A stretch of 64,000 bases of DNA from JAUVXJ01 sp964433755 (GCA_964433755.1 CAYSSR010000002.1:496001-560000); one strand, 5' to 3'; shown: positions 26,821-35,796, counted from the first letter of the stretch. The notes: generated by a model not told the origin, from the letters alone. Numbers and translations: made by a program.

Positions 26821-27921
26821 GTGGCCAGCGTAATCTATGATCACGTCACAAAGCGCTTCGGGGAAGTAGTCGCCGTAGACGACTTCAGTCTCGAGGTCAA
26901 AGACAAGGAATTCCTTGTGCTCGTTGGACCTTCAGGCTGCGGCAAGACCACCTGCCTACGGATGCTTGCCGGCCTCGAGGAGCCAACCGCAGGCGACATC
27001 TATATCGGCGATCGCATCGTCAACGATGTCGCCCCGAAGGATAGGGACATCGCCATGGTCTTTCAGAACTATGCCCTCTATCCACATAAGAACGTATTCG
27101 ACAACATGGCCTATGGCCTGCAACTCCGCGGGATGCAGAAGCCTTACATCCAGGAGAGGGTGCACAAGGCAGCCTCAGATCTCGGGGTGGACCAGTTGCT
27201 GGAGCGCAAGCCCAAGGAACTCTCCGGTGGACAGCAGCAGCGCGTGGCTTTGGGGCGGGCCATCGTCCGCGAGCCGCTGGTATTCCTGATGGACGAGCCC
27301 CTCTCCAACCTGGACGCGCAGTTGCGGGTGGAAGCCCGAGCGATGTTGATCAGGCTGCACAAGGAAGTGGGCACCACGTTCATCTACGTCACCCACGACC
27401 AGGTGGAAGCTATGACCATGGGCGAGCGGATTGCCGTCATGAACGCGGGTGTCTGCCAGCAACTGGACACACCGCAGATTCTGTACGACCATCCGACCAA
27501 CCTCTTCGTTGCCAAGTTCATCGGGAGTCCGTCGATGAACTTCTTCGACGCGGAGATCAGGGGATCGAAGGCAGAGGTGCTGGTCGATACGGGCTTCCTC
27601 CAGGCCCCGATACCCGACGATAAGGCGGCCTCGGCTGCCAAGTGGCTAGGTAAGAAGGTCGTCTTCGGGATCCGCCCCGAGCACATTCACGACAGCCAGT
27701 TCGCCCCCCCGCGCGTCCGAGAGGCTCCGGTTACGGCCAGAGTGGACGTCGTGGAGGCGATGGGGTCCGAGACCCACGTCTACCTGGTCCGCGATGGCAA
27801 CATGTTCGTCGCCAAGGTGGACCCTCGAACCTCCGCCACCTCGGGCAACGATCTTGAAGTGGTCCTCAACATGGACCGCCTGCATCTATTCGATGCCGAG
27901 ACAGGAGACTCTCTGCTCTAG
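26821..27921 (+). CDS. Sugar ABC transporter ATP-binding protein (MalK/MsmK/UgpC type)
   Basis: A 366-aa full-length CUT1 ATPase. Walker A GPSGCGKTT lies near 39-47, signature LSGGQQQRVALGRA near 134-147, Walker B VFLMDEPLSNLDAQ just after, and the H-loop VTHDQVEAM near 190. The C-terminal third has the TOBE/regulatory domain (FGIRPEHIHD). GTG start with GGAGG 6 bases ahead; an overlapping out-of-frame ATG gives only a 5-codon reading. No permease is adjacent, so it most likely energises the MalF/MalG-type pair at 1681..3489, possibly several importers as MsmX does. It is divergent from the IclR gene. Confidence 0.93.
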   Translation: MASVIYDHVTKRFGEVVAVDDFSLEVKDKEFLVLVGPSGCGKTTCLRMLAGLEEPTAGDIYIGDRIVNDVAPKDRDIAMVFQNYALYPHKNVFDNMAYGLQLRGMQKPYIQERVHKAASDLGVDQLLERKPKELSGGQQQRVALGRAIVREPLVFLMDEPLSNLDAQLRVEARAMLIRLHKEVGTTFIYVTHDQVEAMTMGERIAVMNAGVCQQLDTPQILYDHPTNLFVAKFIGSPSMNFFDAEIRGSKAEVLVDTGFLQAPIPDDKAASAAKWLGKKVVFGIRPEHIHDSQFAPPRVREAPVTARVDVVEAMGSETHVYLVRDGNMFVAKVDPRTSATSGNDLEVVLNMDRLHLFDAETGDSLL

Positions 27922-28414
27922 GATCCGGTTGCTAGCCGAGCCGACCCGTTGGTCGCCACCTCGACAAAGCAACCCTGGGCCCGGAGCAACTGACGGGGTG
28001 AGTGCACTGTCTGGACCTCGGTGCGCCGACGTACCCAGCGTGGCTGGCAGACGGGACTACGTGCCAGCACCAACCGGTATCCGGGAGCCGAGGACGAAGA
28101 AGAGACAGCCGTAGAATTCATCACGGGTGTGGAGAGCGGCCGGATGAGGTGGTTCGCGACCGCAGACTGCGTCATCCAGTCTTCGATCTGCCGGTCCTAC
28201 GGTTCACCGAGCAACAGGTCCTTGGCTCGGCCCAAGGGGTGCATCCGCGCTGCGGTTGAGGTGTGACGACCGCCGCCGGGAAGAGCAGCATGCCCCGGGA
28301 GGCGCCCAAGGGACGATCGAGGTCAGTACTGCACCAAGGCGTGCGATTCCAGAGCCTCCGCTCTGCCCATCGCGATCTCACTGCACGGTCCTCCAGCCTC
28401 TCTCAGATCGGGGG
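27922..28414. other. Convergent intergenic region, nothing recognised
   Basis: These 493 bp separate the convergent ATPase and acyl-CoA synthetase genes. Short open frames on both strands lack family resemblance and ribosome sites. No obvious intrinsic terminator was seen. Confidence 0.5.
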
Positions 28415-29965
28415 CTAATGAATCCGCTTCTCATACCCTTGCCAGTGTGACTCTCTGATCTCGACCTTCTTGATCTTGCCACTGGCCGTCTTGGGCAGTT
28501 CATCCCTGAATTCGATGGAACGTGGCTTCTTGTAGCTAGCCAGATTGTTCTTGCAGAAATCGATGATCTCCTCCTCAGAGGCCGAGGTCCCCTCCCTCAG
28601 GACCACCACCGCCTTCACCGATTCCCCCCACAGATCGTCCGGAACTCCCACGACCGCTGCCTCGCGGACCGCAGGATGCATGTAGAGGACGTCCTCTACC
28701 TCTCGAGAATAGATATTCTCTCCCCCGCTGATGATCATGTCCTTCTTTCTGTCCACCAGGTAGATGTAGCCGTCCTCATCCATCCTGCCCACATCCCCTG
28801 TGTGAAGCCAGCCGTCCCTCATCGTGAATGCGGTCTCTTCGGGCATCCTCCAGTAGCCCTGCATGATCCGGTCACTTCGAGCCACCAGTTCGCCGGCCTC
28901 GCCTACCGGGGCGTCCCGACCATGCTCGTCCACTATCCTGATCTCACCTTCCTTTGTGGGCTTGCCCGCTGACTCCAGTCTCCTCAACTCCCTTGGTGAG
29001 CCTTCGAGCTTATGCTCTTCCCTCCTGAGCACAGTCATGTTCATGGTCTCGGTCTGCCCTAGCTCCTGAAAGAAGACCTCCCCGAAACGTTCGATGCCCC
29101 TCCTCAACGCTTCGACGGGTATGGGTGCTCCAGTGTAGCCCACGCCCTGCAAGCTGCTCAGGTCGTACTTCATCAAGTCCGGATGCTCCAGCAGCCTGAT
29201 GATCATCGTAGGTACCAGGAAGACGTATGTCACCCCCTCTTCCTCAATGGTTCTCAGGATCGAACCCTCCTTGAAGCTCTTGTGGATGACCTGTGTAGCG
29301 CCGACAGAGAAGGCAGGGATCAAGTGGGCTGCGGAACCACCCACGTGAAAGAAAGGCATCACACACAAGACGACATCACTGGAGCTCAGGTTGCGGTAGG
29401 GGACCTGGGTCTCCGCGATGATGCTCTTATGAGTGTGAATGGCCCCCTTGGGCCGTCCGGTTGTGCCACTGGTGTAGAAGATCACGCAGGGGTCCTGGGC
29501 GTTCACTTCGTCCACCGGCTCATCGGGAGGGAAAGAGGCGATCAACTCTTCGTAGCTCAGTGCATCGTCTACCTCGGCATCAAGGCAAATGAATGACCTG
29601 ACCCCACCTAACTCGTGCCGAATGGAGTTGACAACATCCGCCAACTCGCTCCCGAAGATGAGTGTGCCGATCTCCGAGTTGCTGATCAGGTAAACGAGCT
29701 CCCGTCCCACCGATCTGTAGTTCAGTGGCACGCAGACTCTGCCGGCCTTCGCCAGACCGAAGACCTCGAAGTACTGTGAGCAGTTGTAGGCCAGGATGCC
29801 TACCCGATCTCCTTTCGCGACCCCCAGGTCGGCCAGGGCGTTTGCCAGGCTGTTGATCCGTCGATTCACCTGCTCAAAGGTGTATCTCCGGCCCTCGAAG
29901 ACGAAGGCAGTCTTATCCGAGTATCTCTGAGCGATGTCGTTGATCATATCGCGCAGGGTCTGCAT
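28415..29965 (-). CDS. Acyl-CoA synthetase (AMP-forming)
   Basis: A 516-aa ANL-superfamily ligase. The P-loop motif FYTSGTTGRPKGAI lies near 160-173, GQTETMN near 300, and the hinge region DGWLHTGDVGRMDEDG near 390-405, followed by KDMIISGGENIYSREVE and the catalytic Lys block KTASGKIKKVE at the C-terminus. It activates a carboxylic acid to its CoA thioester through an acyl-adenylate. The ATG at 29965 is chosen because GGGAGG lies 5 bases ahead; longer readings would run through the promoter. It is divergent from the branched-chain-type importer, suggesting that the imported acid is its substrate. Confidence 0.93.
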   Translation of the reverse strand: MQTLRDMINDIAQRYSDKTAFVFEGRRYTFEQVNRRINSLANALADLGVAKGDRVGILAYNCSQYFEVFGLAKAGRVCVPLNYRSVGRELVYLISNSEIGTLIFGSELADVVNSIRHELGGVRSFICLDAEVDDALSYEELIASFPPDEPVDEVNAQDPCVIFYTSGTTGRPKGAIHTHKSIIAETQVPYRNLSSSDVVLCVMPFFHVGGSAAHLIPAFSVGATQVIHKSFKEGSILRTIEEEGVTYVFLVPTMIIRLLEHPDLMKYDLSSLQGVGYTGAPIPVEALRRGIERFGEVFFQELGQTETMNMTVLRREEHKLEGSPRELRRLESAGKPTKEGEIRIVDEHGRDAPVGEAGELVARSDRIMQGYWRMPEETAFTMRDGWLHTGDVGRMDEDGYIYLVDRKKDMIISGGENIYSREVEDVLYMHPAVREAAVVGVPDDLWGESVKAVVVLREGTSASEEEIIDFCKNNLASYKKPRSIEFRDELPKTASGKIKKVEIRESHWQGYEKRIH

Positions 29966-30167
29966 GTCGCCTCCCAAACCGACAGTGACTCTCGTTTCTT
30001 GTGAGCAGCACGAGCTACCATTCCCGATGCCCACAACATCGCCGAGCTGCAGGTCCAATCTCGCAGCGCACGCGGACCGCCTGCTATTCGACGATGCCCG
30101 ACCCGAAGAACTCTCTAGAGGTCGCGGGTCACTCGGGCCGCTGCGCCGGCCAACAGCCACATGATAC

Positions 30168-30196
30168 ACGATAACACGTTTGTGTTGTTTTGTCAA
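30168..30196 (-). promoter_or_regulatory. Promoter of the acyl-CoA synthetase gene
   Basis: On the minus strand TTGACA (30191-30196) and TATCGT (30168-30173) are 17 bp apart. The leader to the ATG at 29965 is about 195 bases. Its spacer contains the inverted repeat at 30173..30186. Confidence 0.75.
30173..30186. promoter_or_regulatory. Inverted repeat in the promoter spacer (candidate operator)
   Basis: AACAC and GTGTT flank a 4-base centre, giving a 14-bp near-palindrome placed inside the acyl-CoA synthetase promoter and about 40 bp from the divergent importer promoter. This fits a dimeric regulator site. No regulator gene is adjacent. Confidence 0.5.
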
Positions 30197-30224
30197 TCAC
30201 ATCACCCGCAGGTGAATCACTAAC

Positions 30225-30253
30225 TTGACACGCTGCTAGAAATGTGCTATTAT
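30225..30253 (+). promoter_or_regulatory. Promoter of the branched-chain-type ABC importer operon
   Basis: TTGACA (30225-30230) and TATTAT (30248-30253) are 17 bp apart. The -35 boxes of this and the divergent promoter are 28 bp apart. The first gene starts some 780 bases later, an unusually long leader. Confidence 0.75.
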
Positions 30254-31041
30254 TGAGCGCAAGGTCCCCAAGAGTTGCGTCTGTTGTTGGGCGGCAAGAG
30301 CAGACTGTGGAGCAGGATCTCTTTGACCATCCCAGGAATTTCTGCGTCGTGAGGCGCTTGACCGGTTCATCGGAGAGTTTCGTCGGCCGTTCCTCGAGAC
30401 AGATAGTGCCCATGTAGGGATCTGAGCAGCACATCGCTCAGTCTCCCGGAATGGATTCATAGACGCACAGCCACCACCGCATATCGTTCGCAATCGAGAT
30501 CGATCCCATCGCTCAGAGGGATTATGCTAGTGGCAAGACCAACTTACGGCTGTGTTACGCCCCGGACCCGGCTGTGCCAGCGCACCTATCTGGCCGGCAG
30601 TCGCCCTGTCTGTGATCCCGCCATCCGCCGCCGAGCCCCTGAGCCTCCACTCTACGCTTGGTCCGTGCTCAACTCGTCACCGTTGCCCACAGATCCGCTT
30701 CATGCTTCCGCCGCACGTAGACAAGTGCAAGTCAGTCTATTGCTCCGGCGGGAGGAAGCCAACTCCTTGTCCACTTGTGCTTCCTGCTCTGGGAATGGAG
30801 CCACGTTTCCGTAGTCGCCGTCGTTTTCGTTTGCGGGTCGTCAGTAGTCAGGTCTTGGCTAACAAGAGGATGAGTTCCACACATCAAGGGAGGAATCGTT
30901 CCCGACTAGGTCATAAGGAGGGAAAAGATGTGAGTGCTGAGAGTCTGACCATCGGTGCAGAACCCAAGAGAAAGGGAGGAAGAGATGGATAGTGAACTGT
31001 TGAAGGGATCCCCGCAGCTCGAAGAGCACAAGGAGGAAGAG
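30254..31041 (+). other. Long untranslated leader of the importer operon
   Basis: About 790 bases lie between the promoter and the preferred binding-protein start. No convincing gene is seen. Near the 3' end three similar ribosome-site/start modules occur: AAGGAGG before 30929, GGGAGG before the ATG at 30985 and AAGGAGG before the ATG at 31042. The first could open a 20-codon leader peptide (GTG, stop near 30990) that overlaps the second start. No known riboswitch was recognised by eye. Confidence 0.4.
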
Positions 31042-32358
31042 ATGGAGAACGAGAAAGGTTTGAGCCGTGCTGACTTTCTTCGCGGCGCGGCACTGACCGG
31101 CGCCGGGCTGGTTGCGGCAGCCTGTGCCCCGACACCCACGCCGGAGCCAGAGCCCACGACCCCGCCTGAGGCGGAGCCCACCACGCCGCCCGAGGTGGCG
31201 CCAACCGTAGGGCCCACCAAGGACAAGATCGTCGTCGGTATGGCCAGACCTCTGTCAGGCCCGCTGGCCATCATCGGAGACGCGGCCTTCAAGCCCATTT
31301 ACGAGACCTGGGTGCCTAGGGTCAACGATGAGGGCGGAGTGTACGTAGAGGAGTATGGCGGAAAGCTGCCCATCGAGTTGATCATCTACGACGATACGAG
31401 CGATGTGGGCACGATGACCAGGCTTACAGAGAAGCTGATACTCGAGGACAAGGTCGATTTCCTGTGGCCAGCCTCTGGCACGTCGTTCGTCTTCGCCCAG
31501 GCTCCCATAGCCAACAAGTACGGATACGTGCTGGTGACGGCCGAGGGCGGCGCTACGCAAATCAAGGAGATGCTGCCTAGCTTGCCGTACGTATTCGTGA
31601 CCTTGAGCTTCTCCGACTGGTACCAACTGCCCGTGTTCGCCGACATCATGTCTGCTGCGGGAGCGAAGACAGCTTACATCTCCTACATCGCAGACCTGCA
31701 CGGCATCGAGTACTCTGGCGTAGCGGGCATCGAGTTCCCGAAGAAGGGCATCGAGGTCGTCGGTCTGAAGAGCTTGCCGCCTGACATCGAGGACCTTTCG
31801 CCCGTGATCAAGGACGCTGACGCGTCAGGAGCCGACATCTTCTGCTGCTTCGCATATCCCGACCAGGTCATGCCTGCCACGGGGACCGCAATAGAGCTTG
31901 GCTACAACCCCAAGGCCATGATCGGTGGTCCTGGCGTCAACTTCGGCTTCTACCATACCGCGTTTGGGCCTATGGTGGAGGGGATATGCGGCTTCACCTG
32001 CTTCGCCCGCGGCATGACTCCTGAGCTGGACGAGCTGGCCGACATACTCTACGAAGGCCAGCCCGAGGACATCAACGACTGGTGGGGCCATCCGTTCTAC
32101 TGGGCAGGACTGGACATGTGGAAGGCGGCCATCGAGGCGGCGGGAACCCTGGACCAGACAGCGGTGAGGGACGTGCTGGCCAACGAGAAGCTCGAGACCG
32201 TCTTGGGAGAGACCTGGTTTGAGAACGGCCTCCTGGCGCTGGGTGCCCACAAGGGAGAGATCGGCCAGTGGGTCAACGGCGTGTTCGAGTCCGTCGGTCC
32301 TGAACCGTGGACCACTGCAGACCTGGTGTATCCCAAGCCAGCGTGGCCCACAGGATAG
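31042..32358 (+). CDS. Branched-chain/aromatic-acid-type ABC substrate-binding lipoprotein
   Basis: A 438-aa LivK-type (family 4) binding protein. Residues 1-27 form a signal with a degenerate twin-arginine motif (LSRADFLRG, the second Arg replaced by Ala) and lipidation at Cys28 (VAAAC). A linker rich in Pro, Thr and Glu runs to about residue 55. The mature domain opens KIVVGMARPLSGPLAIIG, as usual for the family. The ATG at 31042, with AAGGAGG ahead, gives a normal short n-region; the ATG at 30985, also with a good site, would add 19 acidic residues. It heads an operon with two permeases and two ATPases. Ligand may be an amino acid or an aromatic acid. Confidence 0.9.
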   Translation: MENEKGLSRADFLRGAALTGAGLVAAACAPTPTPEPEPTTPPEAEPTTPPEVAPTVGPTKDKIVVGMARPLSGPLAIIGDAAFKPIYETWVPRVNDEGGVYVEEYGGKLPIELIIYDDTSDVGTMTRLTEKLILEDKVDFLWPASGTSFVFAQAPIANKYGYVLVTAEGGATQIKEMLPSLPYVFVTLSFSDWYQLPVFADIMSAAGAKTAYISYIADLHGIEYSGVAGIEFPKKGIEVVGLKSLPPDIEDLSPVIKDADASGADIFCCFAYPDQVMPATGTAIELGYNPKAMIGGPGVNFGFYHTAFGPMVEGICGFTCFARGMTPELDELADILYEGQPEDINDWWGHPFYWAGLDMWKAAIEAAGTLDQTAVRDVLANEKLETVLGETWFENGLLALGAHKGEIGQWVNGVFESVGPEPWTTADLVYPKPAWPTG

Positions 32359-32390
32359 AAAGAGAACATCTAGACGAACCACAACCACAC

Positions 32391-32476
32391 GCAGGCTGTC
32401 TGAAGGGTGCGAGGATTGCTCCCGGTGGAGCGATGAACCTCCGCCGAAGACATATCCAACCCTTTGGACAGCCTGC
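32391..32476 (+). promoter_or_regulatory. Structured RNA element between binding-protein and permease genes
   Basis: Perfect 10-bp arms at 32391-32400 and 32467-32476, continued by five more pairs across a 3-base internal loop, enclose an inner hairpin (ATTGCTCC with GGAGCGAT). The 86-base element fills most of the 151-bp gap. Its position parallels the stem at 3597..3635 in the other importer operon and suggests a role in lowering permease expression or protecting the upstream mRNA. It lacks a U-run. Confidence 0.65.
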
Positions 32477-32509
32477 AACTGTGACGGACAAAGCTAGGAA
32501 GGTATCACT

Positions 32510-33379
32510 ATGATCGTGACTATCCTGGATGTGGTGATCGCTGGTTTGCTGCTGGGTGGCCTTTACGCCCTCATCGCCATGGGGCTCAGCCTGCAGTACG
32601 GTGTAGCGAGGGTGCTGAACATCTCGCATGGTGAGTTCATCATGCTCGGCGGCATGACCACCTGGACACTGTTCACGGTGTTTGGCCTTAACCCACTGTT
32701 GTCCCTCGTTGTCAGCGGTCCTCTGGCCTTCCTTCTCGGGTTCATCATACACAGGACGCTGTTCAAGCGCCTGCTGACGTCGTCGGCATCGCCGGCCGTT
32801 TTCGAGAGCAATTCCATGCTGGCTTCTTTCGGTCTCCTGTTCATCATCAAGAACCTGGCTTCGATCTACTGGGGACCCGAGATCAGAGGCTACTCGTATC
32901 TGCGTTTTCCGGTCAGCCTGGCGGGAGCACTCTTTGGCGCCAACCGGCTGGTGACCTTAGGGTTTGCCCTAGCCATCGGCCTGGCTTTCTACTTGTTCGT
33001 GGCCCGCACTCGTATGGGCAAGGCCATCAGGGCCGCAGCCCAGGACCCAGCCACAGCGGGACTGATGGGGGTGAACATCAACACCGTGCTGGCTTTGTGT
33101 TTCGGCTTGGGCGCTGCTCTGGCCGCCATCGCTGGCGTGCTCATCAGCATCTCCTATCCCGTCAACGTAGAGATGGGCATGGAGTACACCATCATCGCCA
33201 TCATCGTGGTGGTCCTCGGCGGATTGGGCAGCATCCCTGGCAGTTTCATTGGAGGCTTCGTACTGGGCATTGTTGGCAGCGTCGTGACTTACATAGACCC
33301 GCTCTTGTCGCTGGCTGCCTATTATCTGATCTTCATCGTCCTGCTCCTGGTAAGGCCGACAGGTATCATGGGGAAGTAG
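32510..33379 (+). CDS. livH: Branched-chain amino acid-type ABC permease LivH
   Basis: A 289-aa inner-membrane subunit with about eight hydrophobic segments. YALIAMGLSLQYGVARVLNI and LNISHGEFIMLGG near the N-terminus are LivH hallmarks. The cytoplasmic loop RTRMGKAIRAAAQDP near 165-180 docks the ATPase. AGGAAGG precedes the ATG. It forms the channel with LivM, whose gene starts 4 bp later. Importers of this type carry branched-chain amino acids, urea or aromatic acids. The divergent acyl-CoA synthetase favours an organic acid. Confidence 0.93.
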   Translation: MIVTILDVVIAGLLLGGLYALIAMGLSLQYGVARVLNISHGEFIMLGGMTTWTLFTVFGLNPLLSLVVSGPLAFLLGFIIHRTLFKRLLTSSASPAVFESNSMLASFGLLFIIKNLASIYWGPEIRGYSYLRFPVSLAGALFGANRLVTLGFALAIGLAFYLFVARTRMGKAIRAAAQDPATAGLMGVNINTVLALCFGLGAALAAIAGVLISISYPVNVEMGMEYTIIAIIVVVLGGLGSIPGSFIGGFVLGIVGSVVTYIDPLLSLAAYYLIFIVLLLVRPTGIMGK

Positions 33380-33383
33380 AGAA

Positions 33384-34337
33384 ATGAACACTATCATGCT
33401 CGGTCTGAAGAAGTGGTGGATACCAGGGTTGCTTATCGTGATCCTTCTTCTGCTAGCCGGTCTGCCCCGTTTTGCCTCGCTCTATAGTGTCGTACTGGTC
33501 ACCAGCATCTTGATGTACGTCATCCTCACACAGAGCTGGGTTCTGTTCTCCGCTCCTACCGGCTACATGTCACTGGCGACGGCGGCATTCTTCGGGGTCG
33601 GCATCTACACCGCTGCCATACTAGGGTGGCAGCTGCCCTTGCCTGTGGTCATCGTGACCGCGGGGCTCCTATCCTCTCTTCTTGCCCTTGTCGTGGGCGC
33701 TTTGACTCTCAGGCTACGAGGCGTCTATTTCATCATCTTCACCCTGGGGTTGGTTGAGCTGATCAAGAATGTTGTCCTATGGCATGCGATCAAGTTCACG
33801 GGCGCACGTGGCCGCTTTGTTGTCCTTGTAGACAACAACACCATCTACTACCTGATGCTCTTCATTCTCGTGGTACTCCTGCTAACCACCTACCTCATCA
33901 GGCGCTCCAAGTACGGCTTGGCCCTGAAGAGCATCGGCCAAGATGAGGAAGCCGCGGCTCATGCCGGCGTTAACGTGACGATGGTGAAGGTTCTCAGCTT
34001 CGCCATCAGTGCCTCGTTCATGGGGGCAGCCGGGGCGGTCATAGCCACAAGATGGACCTACATCGATCCCTACATAGCCTTCAAGTCCCTGTACTCTTTC
34101 ATGCCGGTATTGATGGCCATCTTCGGGGGCATGGGGCAGTTCTACGGCCCTATCCTGGGGGCTGCCGTCTTTGCCTACATGGAAGAAGTCCTGATCACCA
34201 AGTTCCCTTATCACTACATGCTCCTTTTCGGCGCCATACTGCTGATCACCATCCTGTACCTCCCCGATGGACTCATAGGGTTGGCGCAGAGGTTGCGGAG
34301 AGCAAGCTTCGGAGGAAGGCAACATGCCAATACTTGA
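33384..34337 (+). CDS. livM: Branched-chain amino acid-type ABC permease LivM
   Basis: A 317-aa inner-membrane subunit with roughly nine hydrophobic segments. GYMSLATAAFFGVGIYTAA and the docking stretch RSKYGLALKSIGQDEEAA near 172-189 are family hallmarks. GGGGAAG precedes the ATG. It pairs with LivH. Its last 14 bases overlap the LivG gene, so translation is coupled. Confidence 0.93.
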   Translation: MNTIMLGLKKWWIPGLLIVILLLLAGLPRFASLYSVVLVTSILMYVILTQSWVLFSAPTGYMSLATAAFFGVGIYTAAILGWQLPLPVVIVTAGLLSSLLALVVGALTLRLRGVYFIIFTLGLVELIKNVVLWHAIKFTGARGRFVVLVDNNTIYYLMLFILVVLLLTTYLIRRSKYGLALKSIGQDEEAAAHAGVNVTMVKVLSFAISASFMGAAGAVIATRWTYIDPYIAFKSLYSFMPVLMAIFGGMGQFYGPILGAAVFAYMEEVLITKFPYHYMLLFGAILLITILYLPDGLIGLAQRLRRASFGGRQHANT

Positions 34338-35043
34338 AGGCAAAGGGGTAACCAAGTATTTTGGTGGATTGGCCGCGGTCTCACGCGTTGACTTCAGCGT
34401 GGAAGAGGGTGAAATCGTCGGTCTGATCGGTCCAAACGGAGCTGGCAAGACTACACTGTTCAACCTGATCTCGGGCTCTCTTGTCCCCAAGGCAGGGACC
34501 ATATCATTCAAAGACCGGAAGATCAATGGTCTTAAGCCCCATAGTATATGCAGGATGGGCCTAGCCAGAACCTTCCAGTCCGTCAAAGTCTTCCCCGACA
34601 TACCGGTCTTCGAGAATGCTGTGTTGGGCGCCACCTTCGGCACTTCCACCAACATGTCCCCTGCGGATGCTGCAAAGGAGGCGACGGAGCAACTGGAGTT
34701 CGTGGGCCTGTCCGACTTCGGAGCAAGGTCAGCCAAGGATTTGACGCTGGCCAGACAGAAGCGACTCGAAGTAGCTACGGCGCTGTCTACGCAGCCGGAA
34801 CTGTTGTTGCTGGACGAGTTGATGGCGGGTCTGAACGCCGCCGAGGTGGCGGAGGCCATGGAGTTGGTGGCCAAGATTCACGACAGGGGCATCACCGTCT
34901 TCATGATCGAGCACGTCATGAAAGCCATCATGAACGCGTGTGACCGCATCATGGTGCTCCATCACGGTGAGAAGATCGCCGAGGGAACGCCGCAGGAGAT
35001 TGCCACGAGCAAGACGGTCATCGAAGTATATCTGGGAGAGTAG
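34324..35043 (+). CDS. livG: Branched-chain amino acid-type ABC ATPase LivG
   Basis: A 239-aa cytoplasmic ATPase. Walker A GPNGAGKTT lies at about 37-45, Walker B LLLLDELMAGLN near 158-169 and the H-loop IEHVMKAIM near 194. The ABC signature region reads KDLTLARQKRLEVATAL, where LSxGQ is replaced by LTLARQ, a variant common in LivG proteins. It overlaps LivM by 14 bases and precedes LivF by 4 bp. It forms the ATPase pair with LivF. Confidence 0.92.
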   Translation: MPILEGKGVTKYFGGLAAVSRVDFSVEEGEIVGLIGPNGAGKTTLFNLISGSLVPKAGTISFKDRKINGLKPHSICRMGLARTFQSVKVFPDIPVFENAVLGATFGTSTNMSPADAAKEATEQLEFVGLSDFGARSAKDLTLARQKRLEVATALSTQPELLLLDELMAGLNAAEVAEAMELVAKIHDRGITVFMIEHVMKAIMNACDRIMVLHHGEKIAEGTPQEIATSKTVIEVYLGE

Positions 35044-35047
35044 GCTC

Positions 35048-35752
35048 ATGCTGGAACTCAACGACATAAACGTCTTTTACGGCAAGTCTCAAGCCTTGTG
35101 GGATGTTTCCCTCAGAGTCGACGAGGGAGAGATCGTCGCCCTGGTGGGAGCGAACGGGGCCGGCAAGACAACGCTGCTCAATACTGTGTGCGGCCTGGTG
35201 CGTCCATCTTCGGGCAGGGTGGAGTACCTGGGCGAGCGGATAGATAAGCTGGCGCCCCACTCCATCGTGGCACTGGGCATTTCTCAAGTGCCGGAGGGAA
35301 GAAAGCTCTTCACGCAGATGTCGGTGGCTGAGAACCTGGAGCTGGGTGCGTATTCCACCCACGCCTGGCAGTGCCGAGAGGAAACACTCCAGCAAGTCTG
35401 CGACATGTTCCCGACCTTGCAGGACAGGCAAGGGCAGCTAGCCAGGACATTGAGCGGTGGCGAACAGCAGATGGTGGCTATGGGCAGGGGTCTGATGTCC
35501 AGGCCAAAGCTATGTATGTTTGATGAGCCCTCATACGGCTTGGCACCGCTGCTGGTGAAGGAGATCTTCCGGATCATCCAAGGACTCCGTGACCAGGGGG
35601 TGACCATCCTGCTGGTCGAGCAGAACGTTCGACAAAGCCTGGAGATCGCCGACCGGGCCTACGTCCTTGAGAACGGGCGCATGGCCCTAGAGGGTACTTG
35701 CGAAGAGCTTCTGCAGAAAGACCTAATCAAGAAGGCCTATCTTGGGCTCTAG
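35048..35752 (+). CDS. livF: Branched-chain amino acid-type ABC ATPase LivF
   Basis: A 234-aa cytoplasmic ATPase. Walker A GANGAGKTT lies near 36-44, signature LSGGEQQMVAMGRGL near 134-148, Walker B CMFDEPSYGLAP near 155-166 and VEQNVRQSLEIADRAYVLENG near 190. The ATG at 35048, directly after the LivG stop, is preferred over an upstream in-frame start that lies inside LivG. It closes the operon and is followed by paired hairpins at 35797..35823. Confidence 0.93.
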   Translation: MLELNDINVFYGKSQALWDVSLRVDEGEIVALVGANGAGKTTLLNTVCGLVRPSSGRVEYLGERIDKLAPHSIVALGISQVPEGRKLFTQMSVAENLELGAYSTHAWQCREETLQQVCDMFPTLQDRQGQLARTLSGGEQQMVAMGRGLMSRPKLCMFDEPSYGLAPLLVKEIFRIIQGLRDQGVTILLVEQNVRQSLEIADRAYVLENGRMALEGTCEELLQKDLIKKAYLGL

Positions 35753-35796
35753 GCCAACCGCCCCTCCTGTGTCACGAGTGGGGACAGCGGTGATAC

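Noticed and set aside
27922..28414. Gene remnant between convergent genes
   Set aside because: Both strands were read; no ordered similarity to a known family was found, unlike the alcohol dehydrogenase fragment at 51893.
30552..30992. A 146-codon plus-strand frame in the importer leader
   Set aside because: Low-complexity Arg/Pro/Ser content and no site ahead; only its last 20 codons have a plausible ribosome site and these are noted as a possible leader peptide.
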